Assembly (NCBI GenBank): GCA_035776675.1
Contig: DASTWO010000102.1
Coordinates: forward strand, 1 to 17,998
Direction: 5' to 3'
Source: DASSOY01 sp035776675
Lineage (GTDB): Bacteria > Bacillota > Bacilli > Bacillales > DASSOY01
Length of the DNA: 17,998 bases
Notes under the pieces: generated by a model
Seen by the model: only the letters and a program-made list of their open reading frames with translations
Databases searched by the model: none
What the model was told of the DNA's origin: nothing
Program-made: the position numbers and the translations under genes
Shown: one piece after another, positions 1 through 6,428 of the stretch
Position numbering within the stretch: position 1 is the stretch's first letter
Layout: each line of letters starts with the position of its first letter

Positions 1-907
1 CAAGGATTTCGACAAAACCGCATCTGCGCTTGCCGATGTGGAGCCTGTTGAAGATGATGCAGCGCACTGGCTGAATTACTTCTATTATTTCTTCCGGGGA
101 ATTTATCACTACGATCAGGAGCAATATCGAATTGCGATGGAGTATTATTTGAAGGCTGAACCGCTTGTCCACAAAGCGGACTTCCCCGAAGAAGACGCAG
201 AACTTTTTTACAAAATGGCGGCCGCTTGTCATCGTGTGTATGCCATAACATCTTCGATAAGTTACGCACGGAAAGCACTCACACTGTTCAAGAAACAACT
301 CAATTATTTGCGGTGTGCTCATTGTGAAAATTTACTGGCTTTAAATAACCACGATATTGAACAATACAAACAGTCCGAAATGCATTACCATAATGCCTTG
401 ATTTATGCGGCGAAATGTGAAGACAGCGGATTAAGAATGTATCTTTCCCATAATTTCGGATTGCTGTATTCGAAGCAAAATCGGCCGAAGAAAGCACTTT
501 ATTATTTGATGGAAGTCTTTGAGTCAACCCATTCGCAAGAGTATCAATTAAGGGCCAGGAATTTCTTTCTGCTGGCGGAGAATTATTTCAAAATTGATCA
601 GATCGCGGAAGCGAAGCGAATGCTGGAGCAGGGAGTTTCCCTTGCAAAAGAGCACGGAATTCAGGATTTTTATTATCGGTGTGACCTTTTGAAAGCAAAA
701 TTTGTGGAGCCCCTCCGCTTTGAGGATGCTTACAAAGAAGGGATTTCGTATTACAACGACCACGAGCGGTGGGAGTACGTCATTGAGTACAGCGAAGAAT
801 TGGCGACCTTTTACCGAGGGAAAGAAGACTTTCAGCAATCGAGTGATTATTTCTACCTGGCCATGATTGCCAGAGGCAAAATTCTAGAGGAGCGTGAAAA
901 GTTATGA
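1..907 (+). CDS. Rap-family TPR regulator (5' end missing)
   Basis: The frame is open from the left edge (first full codon at 2), so the start lies outside the window; a GTG at 38 is internal. About 301 residues are visible. They align well from memory with the TPR part of Bacillus Rap proteins such as RapA: the segment YFYYFFRGIYHYDQEQY matches the Rap signature around EYYSFFFRGMYEFDQ, followed by helix pairs containing AMEYYLKAE, SYARKALTLFKK, YHNALIYAAK and GLLYSKQNRPKKAL. Rap proteins are cytoplasmic. They dephosphorylate Spo0F or block response regulators such as ComA, and are inhibited by imported Phr pentapeptides. The missing part, roughly 70-80 residues if it is of usual Rap length (about 370), is the N-terminal three-helix bundle that contacts the target, so phosphatase or anti-activator activity cannot be judged. 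The gene overlaps a Phr-like gene by ATGA, which supports a Rap over a generic TPR protein. A PlcR- or NprR-like regulator is less likely, but an N-terminal HTH cannot be excluded because that end is absent. Confidence 0.85.
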   Translation, partial: KDFDKTASALADVEPVEDDAAHWLNYFYYFFRGIYHYDQEQYRIAMEYYLKAEPLVHKADFPEEDAELFYKMAAACHRVYAITSSISYARKALTLFKKQLNYLRCAHCENLLALNNHDIEQYKQSEMHYHNALIYAAKCEDSGLRMYLSHNFGLLYSKQNRPKKALYYLMEVFESTHSQEYQLRARNFFLLAENYFKIDQIAEAKRMLEQGVSLAKEHGIQDFYYRCDLLKAKFVEPLRFEDAYKEGISYYNDHERWEYVIEYSEELATFYRGKEDFQQSSDYFYLAMIARGKILEEREKL

Positions 908-1056
908 TGAAGAAACTGTTGGTTTTGGTTGTTGCTGTACTGGTTTCGGCTGGATTAACTCACTTTGGTTCTGCACAGGTGGATCAAAGCGCCCAAGGTT
1001 TGGGTGACACTCCGACTTATGATATGCAACCCGGAGACGGAGCTATTCCAGACTAA
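904..1056 (+). CDS. Phr-like secreted signalling peptide precursor, 50 aa
   Basis: A 50-codon frame begins with ATGATG, its first ATG overlapping the TGA stop of the upstream Rap-like gene (ATGA, 904-907). GAGGAG at 887-892 is the likely ribosome site. The N-terminus is a typical export signal: MMKK, then a hydrophobic run LLVLVVAVLVSAGL. A signal-peptidase-like site FGSA|Q follows near residue 24. The remaining 26 residues are hydrophilic and end DMQPGDGAIPD. This is the architecture of Phr precursors: exported, trimmed to a short peptide near the C-terminus, re-imported by the Opp permease, and bound by the cognate Rap. Which residues form the mature peptide is not evident. The C-terminus is acidic and rich in Pro and Gly, whereas several B. 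subtilis Phr peptides contain a basic residue. Function is inferred from gene order and architecture, not from sequence similarity. Confidence 0.72.
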   Translation: MMKKLLVLVVAVLVSAGLTHFGSAQVDQSAQGLGDTPTYDMQPGDGAIPD

Positions 1057-1072
1057 AGCATCAAAGAATCTC

Positions 1073-1110
1073 AAAAGGGCCGGAAGGTATACACCTTACC
1101 GGCCCTCTTA
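1073..1110 (+). terminator. Terminator after the rap-phr-like pair
   Basis: Left arm GGGCCGG-AAGGT (1077-1088) pairs with ACCTT-A-CCGGCCC (1093-1105), with a four-base ATAC loop and one bulged A. The plus-strand U-run is short (TCTT). The minus strand has TTTT after the stem, so the hairpin may also act as a second terminator for rpsT. Confidence 0.75.
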
Positions 1111-1125
1111 ATGCAATTAAACATG

Positions 1126-1154
1126 AAAAAACGGCCTTCGCGGGCCGTTTTTTT
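1126..1154 (-). terminator. rpsT terminator, bidirectional
   Basis: ACGGCC and GGCCGT arms enclose a TTCGCG loop, flanked by A5 on one side and T7 on the other. It can therefore stop transcription in either direction. Read on the minus strand it starts in the TAA stop codon of rpsT (1153-1155). Confidence 0.85.
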
Positions 1155-1419
1155 AATTGGAAAGCTCATTGATTTTCTTCGAGAATCTTGACTTGAACCG
1201 TGCGGCTTTATTCTCATGAATCACGTTCTTACGAGCCGCTTTGTCAAGTTTACGCGCGGCATTGGCGTAAGCTTGTTTGGCTTCCTCAACATTCTTTTCC
1301 TCGATCTTGGCTTCAAGATCCTTGATAGCTGCGCGCATTTCCGTTTTGATGGCTACGTTATGAACGCGGTTCGTTTCATTTGTCTTTACGCGTTTGATCG
1401 CCGATTTAATGACAGGCAT
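1153..1419 (-). CDS. rpsT: 30S ribosomal protein S20
   Basis: An 88-residue, Lys/Arg-rich protein starting MPVIKSAIKRVKTNE, with the S20 features SAIKRV near the N-terminus and RKLDKAARKNVIHENKAARFKSRF near the C-terminus. S20 binds the 5' domain and helix 44 of 16S rRNA during early 30S assembly. The start is the ATG at 1419, preceded on the minus strand by GGGAGGTGA; an in-frame upstream ATG at 1440 lacks comparable support and would add seven atypical residues. The gene is monocistronic, with its own promoter (1476-1504) and terminator (1126-1154), and is divergent from gpr. The rpsT-gpr pairing matches B. subtilis. The gene downstream on this side (the Rap-Phr-like pair) does not. Confidence 0.97.
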   Translation of the reverse strand: MPVIKSAIKRVKTNETNRVHNVAIKTEMRAAIKDLEAKIEEKNVEEAKQAYANAARKLDKAARKNVIHENKAARFKSRFSKKINELSN

Positions 1420-1475
1420 TTCTTCACCTCCCGACTTCACTTCCGTGCTGTCTAAATATCATCAGACCAAACAGT

Positions 1476-1504
1476 ATTTTACCAGAGGGTTACCGGAAAA
1501 TCAA
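1476..1504 (-). promoter_or_regulatory. Sigma-A-type promoter of rpsT
   Basis: Read on the minus strand: TTGATT (complement of 1499-1504), a 17-base spacer, then TAAAAT (complement of 1476-1481). The start codon is 57 bases downstream of the -10 box, leaving an untranslated leader of about 50 bases. Confidence 0.75.
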
Positions 1505-1571
1505 ATCTGGAATGAAAACAGCAAACCCCGGTCAACCTAGAAACAAAGTGATTGAGAAAAGGAGCGTAAAA

Positions 1572-2669
1572 ATGAAGGATCTAAACCTTGAGGATTATCA
1601 AGTTCGTACAGATTTGGCGCTGGAGGCTCATGAGATAAAGACTGAAAAACAGCAATCTCCCACAATTGAAGGGGTTGTTGTCAAGAAGGACAATCTTGAA
1701 GGGATTAAATTGACCAGCGTGAAAATCTCGGAGGAAGGCGCCGAGAAGGTAGGGAAAAAACCGGGGCACTATCTGACCTTCGAGATGGAAGGAATTCGGA
1801 AAAGAGACTCGGCTCTTCAAGAGAAAGTGGAAGAAGTGTTTGCGAAGCAATTCGCTAAATTTGTCGAGTCCCTTAAGATTCCGAAAGAAGCCAGTTGTTT
1901 GATCGTTGGTCTTGGGAACTGGAATGTAACGCCAGATGCTCTCGGCCCGGTCGCTATTGAAAAAATATTAATTACCAAGCACTTATTTGACCTCACTCCC
2001 GAGAATGTGGATGAAGGCTTTCGGCCGGTCAGTGCCATATCACCGGGAGTAATGGGAGTGACCGGGATCGAGACCAGTGACATTATTAATGGTGTCATTG
2101 AAAAGACAAAGCCCGATTTCGTGATCGCCATTGATGCGTTGGCTTCGAGATCCATTGAACGAGTCAACACCACGATACAGATTTCTGACAGCGGGATTCA
2201 TCCCGGATCAGGCGTCGGAAACAAACGGAAAGAATTGAGTTATGACACTTTGGGAATTCCTGTAATTGCAATTGGTGTTCCGACCGTCGTGGATGCAGTC
2301 ACCATCACTAGCGATACGATCGATTTCATATTGAAGCATTTCGGACATGAAATGAAGAATCAGGATAAACCGTCTAAAGCGCTTACGCCATCCGGGATGA
2401 CGTTTGGAGAAAAGAAAGAACTGACAGACGAAGATCTTCCGGATGAAGAAAAGCGGAAAACGTTCATGGGGGTAGTCGGAAGCCTCGGTGAGGATGAAAA
2501 AAGGCAACTCATTCAAGAGGTGTTGGCTCCGCTCGGGCATAATTTGATCGTAACGCCGAAAGAAGTGGATGAATATATCGAGGATATGGCGAATGTGATT
2601 GCCGGAGGGCTGAACGCTTCCTTGCACGGCGAAGTGGATCAGCAAAATTTATCGGCTTATACACACTAG
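1572..2669 (+). CDS. gpr: Spore protease GPR (germination protease)
   Basis: A 365-residue protein close to GPR over its whole length. GPR is made in the forespore as zymogen P46, self-cleaves late in sporulation, and on germination degrades the alpha/beta-type small acid-soluble spore proteins that coat DNA. The ATG at 1572 has AAAAGGAG at 1557-1564; an earlier in-frame ATG at 1512 lacks a ribosome site and is not family-like. The propeptide contains YQVRTD|LALEA, matching the known autoprocessing site of Bacillus GPR (between Asp and Leu, here residues 14 and 15). Family blocks visible are SCLIVGLGNWNVTPDALGP, RPVSAISPGVMG, IAIDALASRSIERVNTTIQI, SDSGIHPGSGVGNKRKE and the C-terminal GGLNASLHGEVDQ. 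It leads a gpr-spoIIP-yqxA group ending at the terminator at 4400. I could not place a convincing sporulation-sigma promoter. Confidence 0.97.
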   Translation: MKDLNLEDYQVRTDLALEAHEIKTEKQQSPTIEGVVVKKDNLEGIKLTSVKISEEGAEKVGKKPGHYLTFEMEGIRKRDSALQEKVEEVFAKQFAKFVESLKIPKEASCLIVGLGNWNVTPDALGPVAIEKILITKHLFDLTPENVDEGFRPVSAISPGVMGVTGIETSDIINGVIEKTKPDFVIAIDALASRSIERVNTTIQISDSGIHPGSGVGNKRKELSYDTLGIPVIAIGVPTVVDAVTITSDTIDFILKHFGHEMKNQDKPSKALTPSGMTFGEKKELTDEDLPDEEKRKTFMGVVGSLGEDEKRQLIQEVLAPLGHNLIVTPKEVDEYIEDMANVIAGGLNASLHGEVDQQNLSAYTH

Positions 2670-2788
2670 ACATACATGGTTGGCATGATTAAAATTGTCA
2701 GGTTTTGTTGTCCCGGCATATAAGCAGGTTCTACCCTTTAAACGGTTTGCATATCGTAGAATTAAGCGGAATTGAAAGGGTGAGAACT

Positions 2789-3994
2789 ATGCTATCCAAC
2801 CAACCATCGTACTCTTCATCTCTGTCGCTCAAACGGACAAGCCTCAAACGATTATTCATTTTAGTGATTTCAACGGTCATCGCACTTTTTCTATTTTCTG
2901 CGTTGTTGACCGCTCTGGATGAAAAGTTTCGCTTTGCCTCTTCGACTGTGGAGGAATGGACGTCAAGCCTTTCAAGTGAGGCGTTGCTTCACTTTATTGG
3001 TTTTGAAAATCCGTATTTCACCCAAGTTCTTCCCGAGGATTCTCACATTCCTCCCCTGTCGTCACTTGGGTTTGAATTGGTAACGAGTATTGAACCTGGA
3101 GATATTCGGAGTTTGTTGGGGAATGAGTTGCCGGGATTTGAAATTTATGATTCGGATATTATTGTAGCGGGAACCGGAACCAATTACACTAACCTTCCCC
3201 ATGAATCTGCACCTCCCGTAGGGGTGATGATGCAGGAAAGGGAAGTCGCAACAGAAAAATTGCAGAAATTAAACGAAGAAGGGCAGAACAACGATTCTGT
3301 GACGCCTCCCGTTCAAACTACCGGAGAGAAAAACGTTGTCTTTCTTTACGCGACCCATAATACAGAGTCTTATCTGCCGATTTTGAAAGGGGCCGACGAG
3401 CCAAATGAGGCTTACAGCTCCAAAGTCAATATGCACGATGTGGCGCTGAGATTGAAAAAGGAATTGGAGAAGAGAGGAATTGGCACACTTGTCAATGATA
3501 ACAGCGTACAGAAGAGGGTTAATCAACAGGGGTTGAGATACTACCAGTCATACAGTGTATCCAGGGACGTTGTTGCAGCGGCGTTAAATCAACATCCTAA
3601 TGTGAAATTGGTCTTTGACCTTCATCGTGATGGGAAACTGGAGAAAAAGATGAGGATGGTCACACTAAACGGGAAAGAATACGCCCGTGTGGCGTTTGTT
3701 GTTGGGGAGGGGAATCCCAATTACGAAAAAAACGAACACAAAGCTACGGTTTTGCACAATATGCTGGAGGACGAATATCCGGGTTTGAGCCGCGGCGTGA
3801 TTGGCAAAACTAAAAAACAGGGGAACGGTGTATACAATCAAGATCTTTCGGGAGGCGCCATGTTGATAGAAATCGGCGGAGTTAATAATACTTTGAAAGA
3901 AGTCTATCACACTATGGATGCGTTGGCGGATGTCATTAGTGAATATTATTGGGAGAACCATGAAGCCAAAAAGGTATCCGGCGAAGCTGAGTAA
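2789..3994 (+). CDS. spoIIP: Stage II sporulation protein P (amidase/endopeptidase)
   Basis: A 401-residue SpoIIP. It has a short cytoplasmic N-terminus, one membrane segment at about residues 22-43 (LFILVISTVIALFLFSALL), a variable linker, and an extracytoplasmic catalytic domain from about residue 184. Family motifs are THN (His190), EAYSSKVN, DLHRDG (277-282) and EIGG (Glu361), consistent with the zinc-dependent amidase fold. SpoIIP cleaves stem peptides from glycan and the cross-links, and with SpoIID and SpoIIM drives septal thinning and engulfment. The start is the ATG at 2789, preceded by GAAAGGGTGAG; the frame extends upstream but those residues are not family-like. It lies 119 bases after gpr, as in B. 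subtilis, and belongs to the same sporulation group. Confidence 0.95.
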   Translation: MLSNQPSYSSSLSLKRTSLKRLFILVISTVIALFLFSALLTALDEKFRFASSTVEEWTSSLSSEALLHFIGFENPYFTQVLPEDSHIPPLSSLGFELVTSIEPGDIRSLLGNELPGFEIYDSDIIVAGTGTNYTNLPHESAPPVGVMMQEREVATEKLQKLNEEGQNNDSVTPPVQTTGEKNVVFLYATHNTESYLPILKGADEPNEAYSSKVNMHDVALRLKKELEKRGIGTLVNDNSVQKRVNQQGLRYYQSYSVSRDVVAAALNQHPNVKLVFDLHRDGKLEKKMRMVTLNGKEYARVAFVVGEGNPNYEKNEHKATVLHNMLEDEYPGLSRGVIGKTKKQGNGVYNQDLSGGAMLIEIGGVNNTLKEVYHTMDALADVISEYYWENHEAKKVSGEAE

Positions 3995-4087
3995 CGCAAA
4001 TATTCGCCTTCCATATATGTTATTCCAGTCGAAGTTGAAAGAAATGGCTCTTCAAGGTCACTCCATGGATGAAAAGGCGTGGTGAAT

Positions 4088-4396
4088 ATGGCGAAATTCA
4101 CAATCAAATGCTTGTTGTTGGCGTCTTTATTCTTCTTCGGTGTGCTCTTTGGCATGCAGGAAGCGAATGAAGGAATTCAAGAAGTGAAAGGCATCGATCA
4201 CCTGCCTAAAGTTGAGGAGTCGGCGGGAAGCGCCCCTGCCAGCACAAAAATAACAGAGAAACGGGAAAGGCTCCAGGATATTCAGACCTTCAATGTTTTC
4301 TCTGCTGTAGGAAATGCTGCAACGGAATCGGTGACGGGTATTTTCAGAAAAGGTGTAAATGTGGCGGCCACAATAATAGAAAATCTATTAGGATGA
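4088..4396 (+). CDS. yqxA: YqxA-like small membrane-anchored protein (DUF3679)
   Basis: About 102 residues starting MAKFTIKCLLLASLFFFGVLFGM. A single N-terminal hydrophobic helix (roughly residues 6-22) is followed by MQEANEGI, a hydrophilic Ser/Thr/Pro/Lys-rich middle, and a C-terminal stretch likely to form an amphipathic helix. Position between spoIIP and lepA, size and the MxKFT...LFFFGVLxGMQxAN start match yqxA of Bacillus, a protein without assigned biochemical function. The start is uncertain: ATG at 4088 fits the family, while GTG at 4082 has better spacing from AAAAGG (4072-4077), and GGTGA sits very close to 4088. An envelope role in sporulation is an inference from the neighbours only. 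Confidence 0.78.
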   Translation: MAKFTIKCLLLASLFFFGVLFGMQEANEGIQEVKGIDHLPKVEESAGSAPASTKITEKRERLQDIQTFNVFSAVGNAATESVTGIFRKGVNVAATIIENLLG

Positions 4397-4399
4397 TCC

Positions 4400-4428
4400 A
4401 GCACTTCCCTTGGAGAAGTGCTTTTTTT
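4400..4428 (+). terminator. Terminator after yqxA
   Basis: AGCACTTC (4400-4407), a seven-base loop, then GAAGTGCT (4415-4422), running into seven T. This is a classic intrinsic terminator that separates the sporulation group from lepA. Confidence 0.95.
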
Positions 4429-4483
4429 ATTTGAATTTCCGGACTACCCGATACAAGGTGATCTTTGCTTTATACCGGTCCAC

Positions 4484-4512
4484 TCGACTATGCATCCCTG
4501 GAGTGATATAAT
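4484..4512 (+). promoter_or_regulatory. Sigma-A-type promoter of lepA-hemW
   Basis: A perfect TATAAT (4507-4512) preceded by TGA gives an extended -10. TCGACT (4484-4489), four of six matches to TTGACA, lies 17 bases upstream. It sits just after the yqxA terminator and 34 bases before the lepA start. The -10 lies inside a small dyad GTGAT-ATA-ATCAC (4504-4516). Confidence 0.7.
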
Positions 4513-4546
4513 CACGCTAGTGTGTGAGCTGGGAGTGATAAGAATA

Positions 4547-6364
4547 ATGACAGACAAGGACAGGCAGTCCCGAATACGCAATTTCTCGATCATCGCTCAT
4601 ATTGATCACGGGAAGTCAACACTGGCCGACCGAATATTGGAAAGAACCAGTGCATTGACACAACGGGAAATGAAAGAGCAGATGCTGGATGCGATGGATC
4701 TTGAGCGCGAACGTGGGATTACCATCAAGCTGAATTCAGTCCAGCTGACTTATAAAGCGAACGATGGTGAAGAATACATTTTTCATTTGATCGATACGCC
4801 GGGGCATGTCGATTTTACATATGAAGTTTCCCGCAGCCTTGCCGCTTGCGAAGGAGCTTTATTGATTGTGGATGCGGCTCAGGGAATTGAGGCGCAAACG
4901 TTGGCTAACGTTTATCTGGCATTGGAAAATGACCTTGAAATCATTCCGGTTATTAATAAGATCGATTTGCCGAGCGCTGATCCCGAGCGGGTTCGAAAAG
5001 AAATTGAGGATGTCATCGGCATCGATGCCGATGATGTTGTCCTGGCCTCCGCGAAGGAAGGGCTTGGGGTGGATGAGATCCTGGAACAAATCGTCGATAA
5101 GATCCCGCCGCCGCAAGGAGAGCCAGAGGATCCTTTAAAAGCGCTTATTTTCGACTCTCTTTACGATTCCTACCGCGGAGTAATCGCTTATATCCGAGTA
5201 GCGGAAGGAAGTGTCCGTGTCGGTGAGAGAATCAAGATGATGGCGACAGACAAGGAATTTGAAGTCACGGAAATCGGTGTGTTTACACCTAAGCCGGTAC
5301 CGAAGGACGAATTGACAGTAGGAGATGTAGGTTATTTAACGGCTTCCATTAAGCAAGTCGGGGATTCTCGTGTCGGTGATACGATAACAAGCGCCGTAAA
5401 TCCCGCTGGCCAGCCTCTTCCAGGCTATCGAAGAATGAAGCCGATGGTTTATTGCGGCATGTATCCTGTTGACGCCAGTCAATACAATGATCTTCGCGAA
5501 GCTTTTGAACGATTGGAATTGAATGATTCCTCTCTTCAATATGAATCTGAAACTTCACAAGCGCTCGGTTTCGGATTTCGCTGCGGATTTCTCGGGCTTC
5601 TTCATATGGAGATCATTCAGGAACGAATCGAACGTGAATTTAATATTGACTTAATCACGACTGCCCCAAGTGTTATTTACAGTGTGAAGTTGACGAACGG
5701 TGAAGAGGTAACGATTGATAATCCTTCGAATATGCCGGAACCGGCAGAAATTGAAGAGGTCGGAGAACCTTTTGTTAAAGCTACGGTCATGACTCCGAAT
5801 GATTATGTCGGTCCGGTTATGGAACTGTGCCAATCCAAGCGTGGCGATTTTATAGACATGCAATATTTGGACGAAAATCGCGTCAACATCGTTTATGAGA
5901 TTCCACTGTCAGAAATCGTATATGATTTCTTTGATTATCTGAAATCAAGCACGAAGGGCTACGCGTCTTTGGATTACGAGCCAATAGGTTACAAGGCATC
6001 GAAGCTTGTGAAGATGGATATTTTGTTAAATAGCGAGAAGGTCGATGCATTATCGGTCATCGTTCACCGTGAATTTGCTTATGATCGGGGTAAGACGATT
6101 GTAGAAAAGCTCAAGGAGTTAATTCCGCGACAACAGTTTGAGGTTCCTGTTCAAGCGGCACTTGGACAGAAAATCATTGCCCGGTCAACGATCAAAGCGA
6201 TGCGTAAGAATGTGCTGTCGAAATGTTACGGCGGCGACATCACGCGGAAACGGAAATTGCTTGAAAAGCAAAAAGAAGGCAAGAAACGAATGAAATCGGT
6301 CGGGAAGGTCGAGGTTCCGCAGGAAGCCTTTATGGCTGTCCTGAAAATGGACAATGACAAATAA
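4547..6364 (+). CDS. lepA: Elongation factor 4 (LepA), ribosomal GTPase
   Basis: A 605-residue translation GTPase of normal LepA length. GTP-binding motifs are all present: AHIDHGKST (17-25), RERGITI (54-60), DTPGH (83-87), NKID (137-140) and SAK in the G5 position. The LepA-specific C-terminal half has LGFGFRCGFLGLLHME and ends with a basic tail (KRKLLEKQKEGKKRMK). EF4 binds ribosomes, has been reported to back-translocate or remodel stalled complexes, and influences initiation and 30S assembly. The start is the ATG at 4547 after GGGAGTGAT (4531-4539); the frame is open back to 4418, but that part lies across the promoter and terminator and is not coding. It is followed by hemW 64 bases downstream, as in B. 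subtilis. Confidence 0.97.
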   Translation: MTDKDRQSRIRNFSIIAHIDHGKSTLADRILERTSALTQREMKEQMLDAMDLERERGITIKLNSVQLTYKANDGEEYIFHLIDTPGHVDFTYEVSRSLAACEGALLIVDAAQGIEAQTLANVYLALENDLEIIPVINKIDLPSADPERVRKEIEDVIGIDADDVVLASAKEGLGVDEILEQIVDKIPPPQGEPEDPLKALIFDSLYDSYRGVIAYIRVAEGSVRVGERIKMMATDKEFEVTEIGVFTPKPVPKDELTVGDVGYLTASIKQVGDSRVGDTITSAVNPAGQPLPGYRRMKPMVYCGMYPVDASQYNDLREAFERLELNDSSLQYESETSQALGFGFRCGFLGLLHMEIIQERIEREFNIDLITTAPSVIYSVKLTNGEEVTIDNPSNMPEPAEIEEVGEPFVKATVMTPNDYVGPVMELCQSKRGDFIDMQYLDENRVNIVYEIPLSEIVYDFFDYLKSSTKGYASLDYEPIGYKASKLVKMDILLNSEKVDALSVIVHREFAYDRGKTIVEKLKELIPRQQFEVPVQAALGQKIIARSTIKAMRKNVLSKCYGGDITRKRKLLEKQKEGKKRMKSVGKVEVPQEAFMAVLKMDNDK

Positions 6365-6378
6365 TCCAGAATAAACGA

Positions 6379-6405
6379 GCCTGTGCCGGATTTTGCGGCG
6401 CAGGC
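6379..6405 (+). other. Hairpin between lepA and hemW, no U-run
   Basis: GCCTGTGCC (6379-6387) pairs with GGCGCAGGC (6397-6405), nine pairs including one G-U, around a nine-base loop. No T-run follows, so it is not a standard intrinsic terminator. It could shield the lepA mRNA 3' end or mark a processing site. It ends 15 bases before the hemW ribosome site. Confidence 0.55.
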
Positions 6406-6428
6406 CGTATCATGTAAAGGTGATAGCG

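Noticed and set aside
557..583. Sigma-H-like motif (AGGAATT ... GGAGAAT) inside the rap-like gene, as phr genes often have sigma-H promoters.
   Set aside because: The spacer is 13 rather than 11-12 bases, the 5' purine is missing, and it lies over 300 bases before the peptide gene. Such matches are expected by chance.
1474..1504. Sigma-F-like arrangement GTATT-N16-GGAAAATC upstream of gpr.
   Set aside because: The -10 part matches poorly, and the same bases make up a much better sigma-A promoter for rpsT on the other strand.
2670..2788. Possible sigma-E or sigma-F promoter between gpr and spoIIP (CATATAAG and CATATCGT as -10 candidates), and the dyad ACCCTTTAAACGGT at 2733-2746.
   Set aside because: No -35 element at correct spacing for either candidate, and the dyad has two mismatched positions and no loop. 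Co-transcription from gpr is enough.
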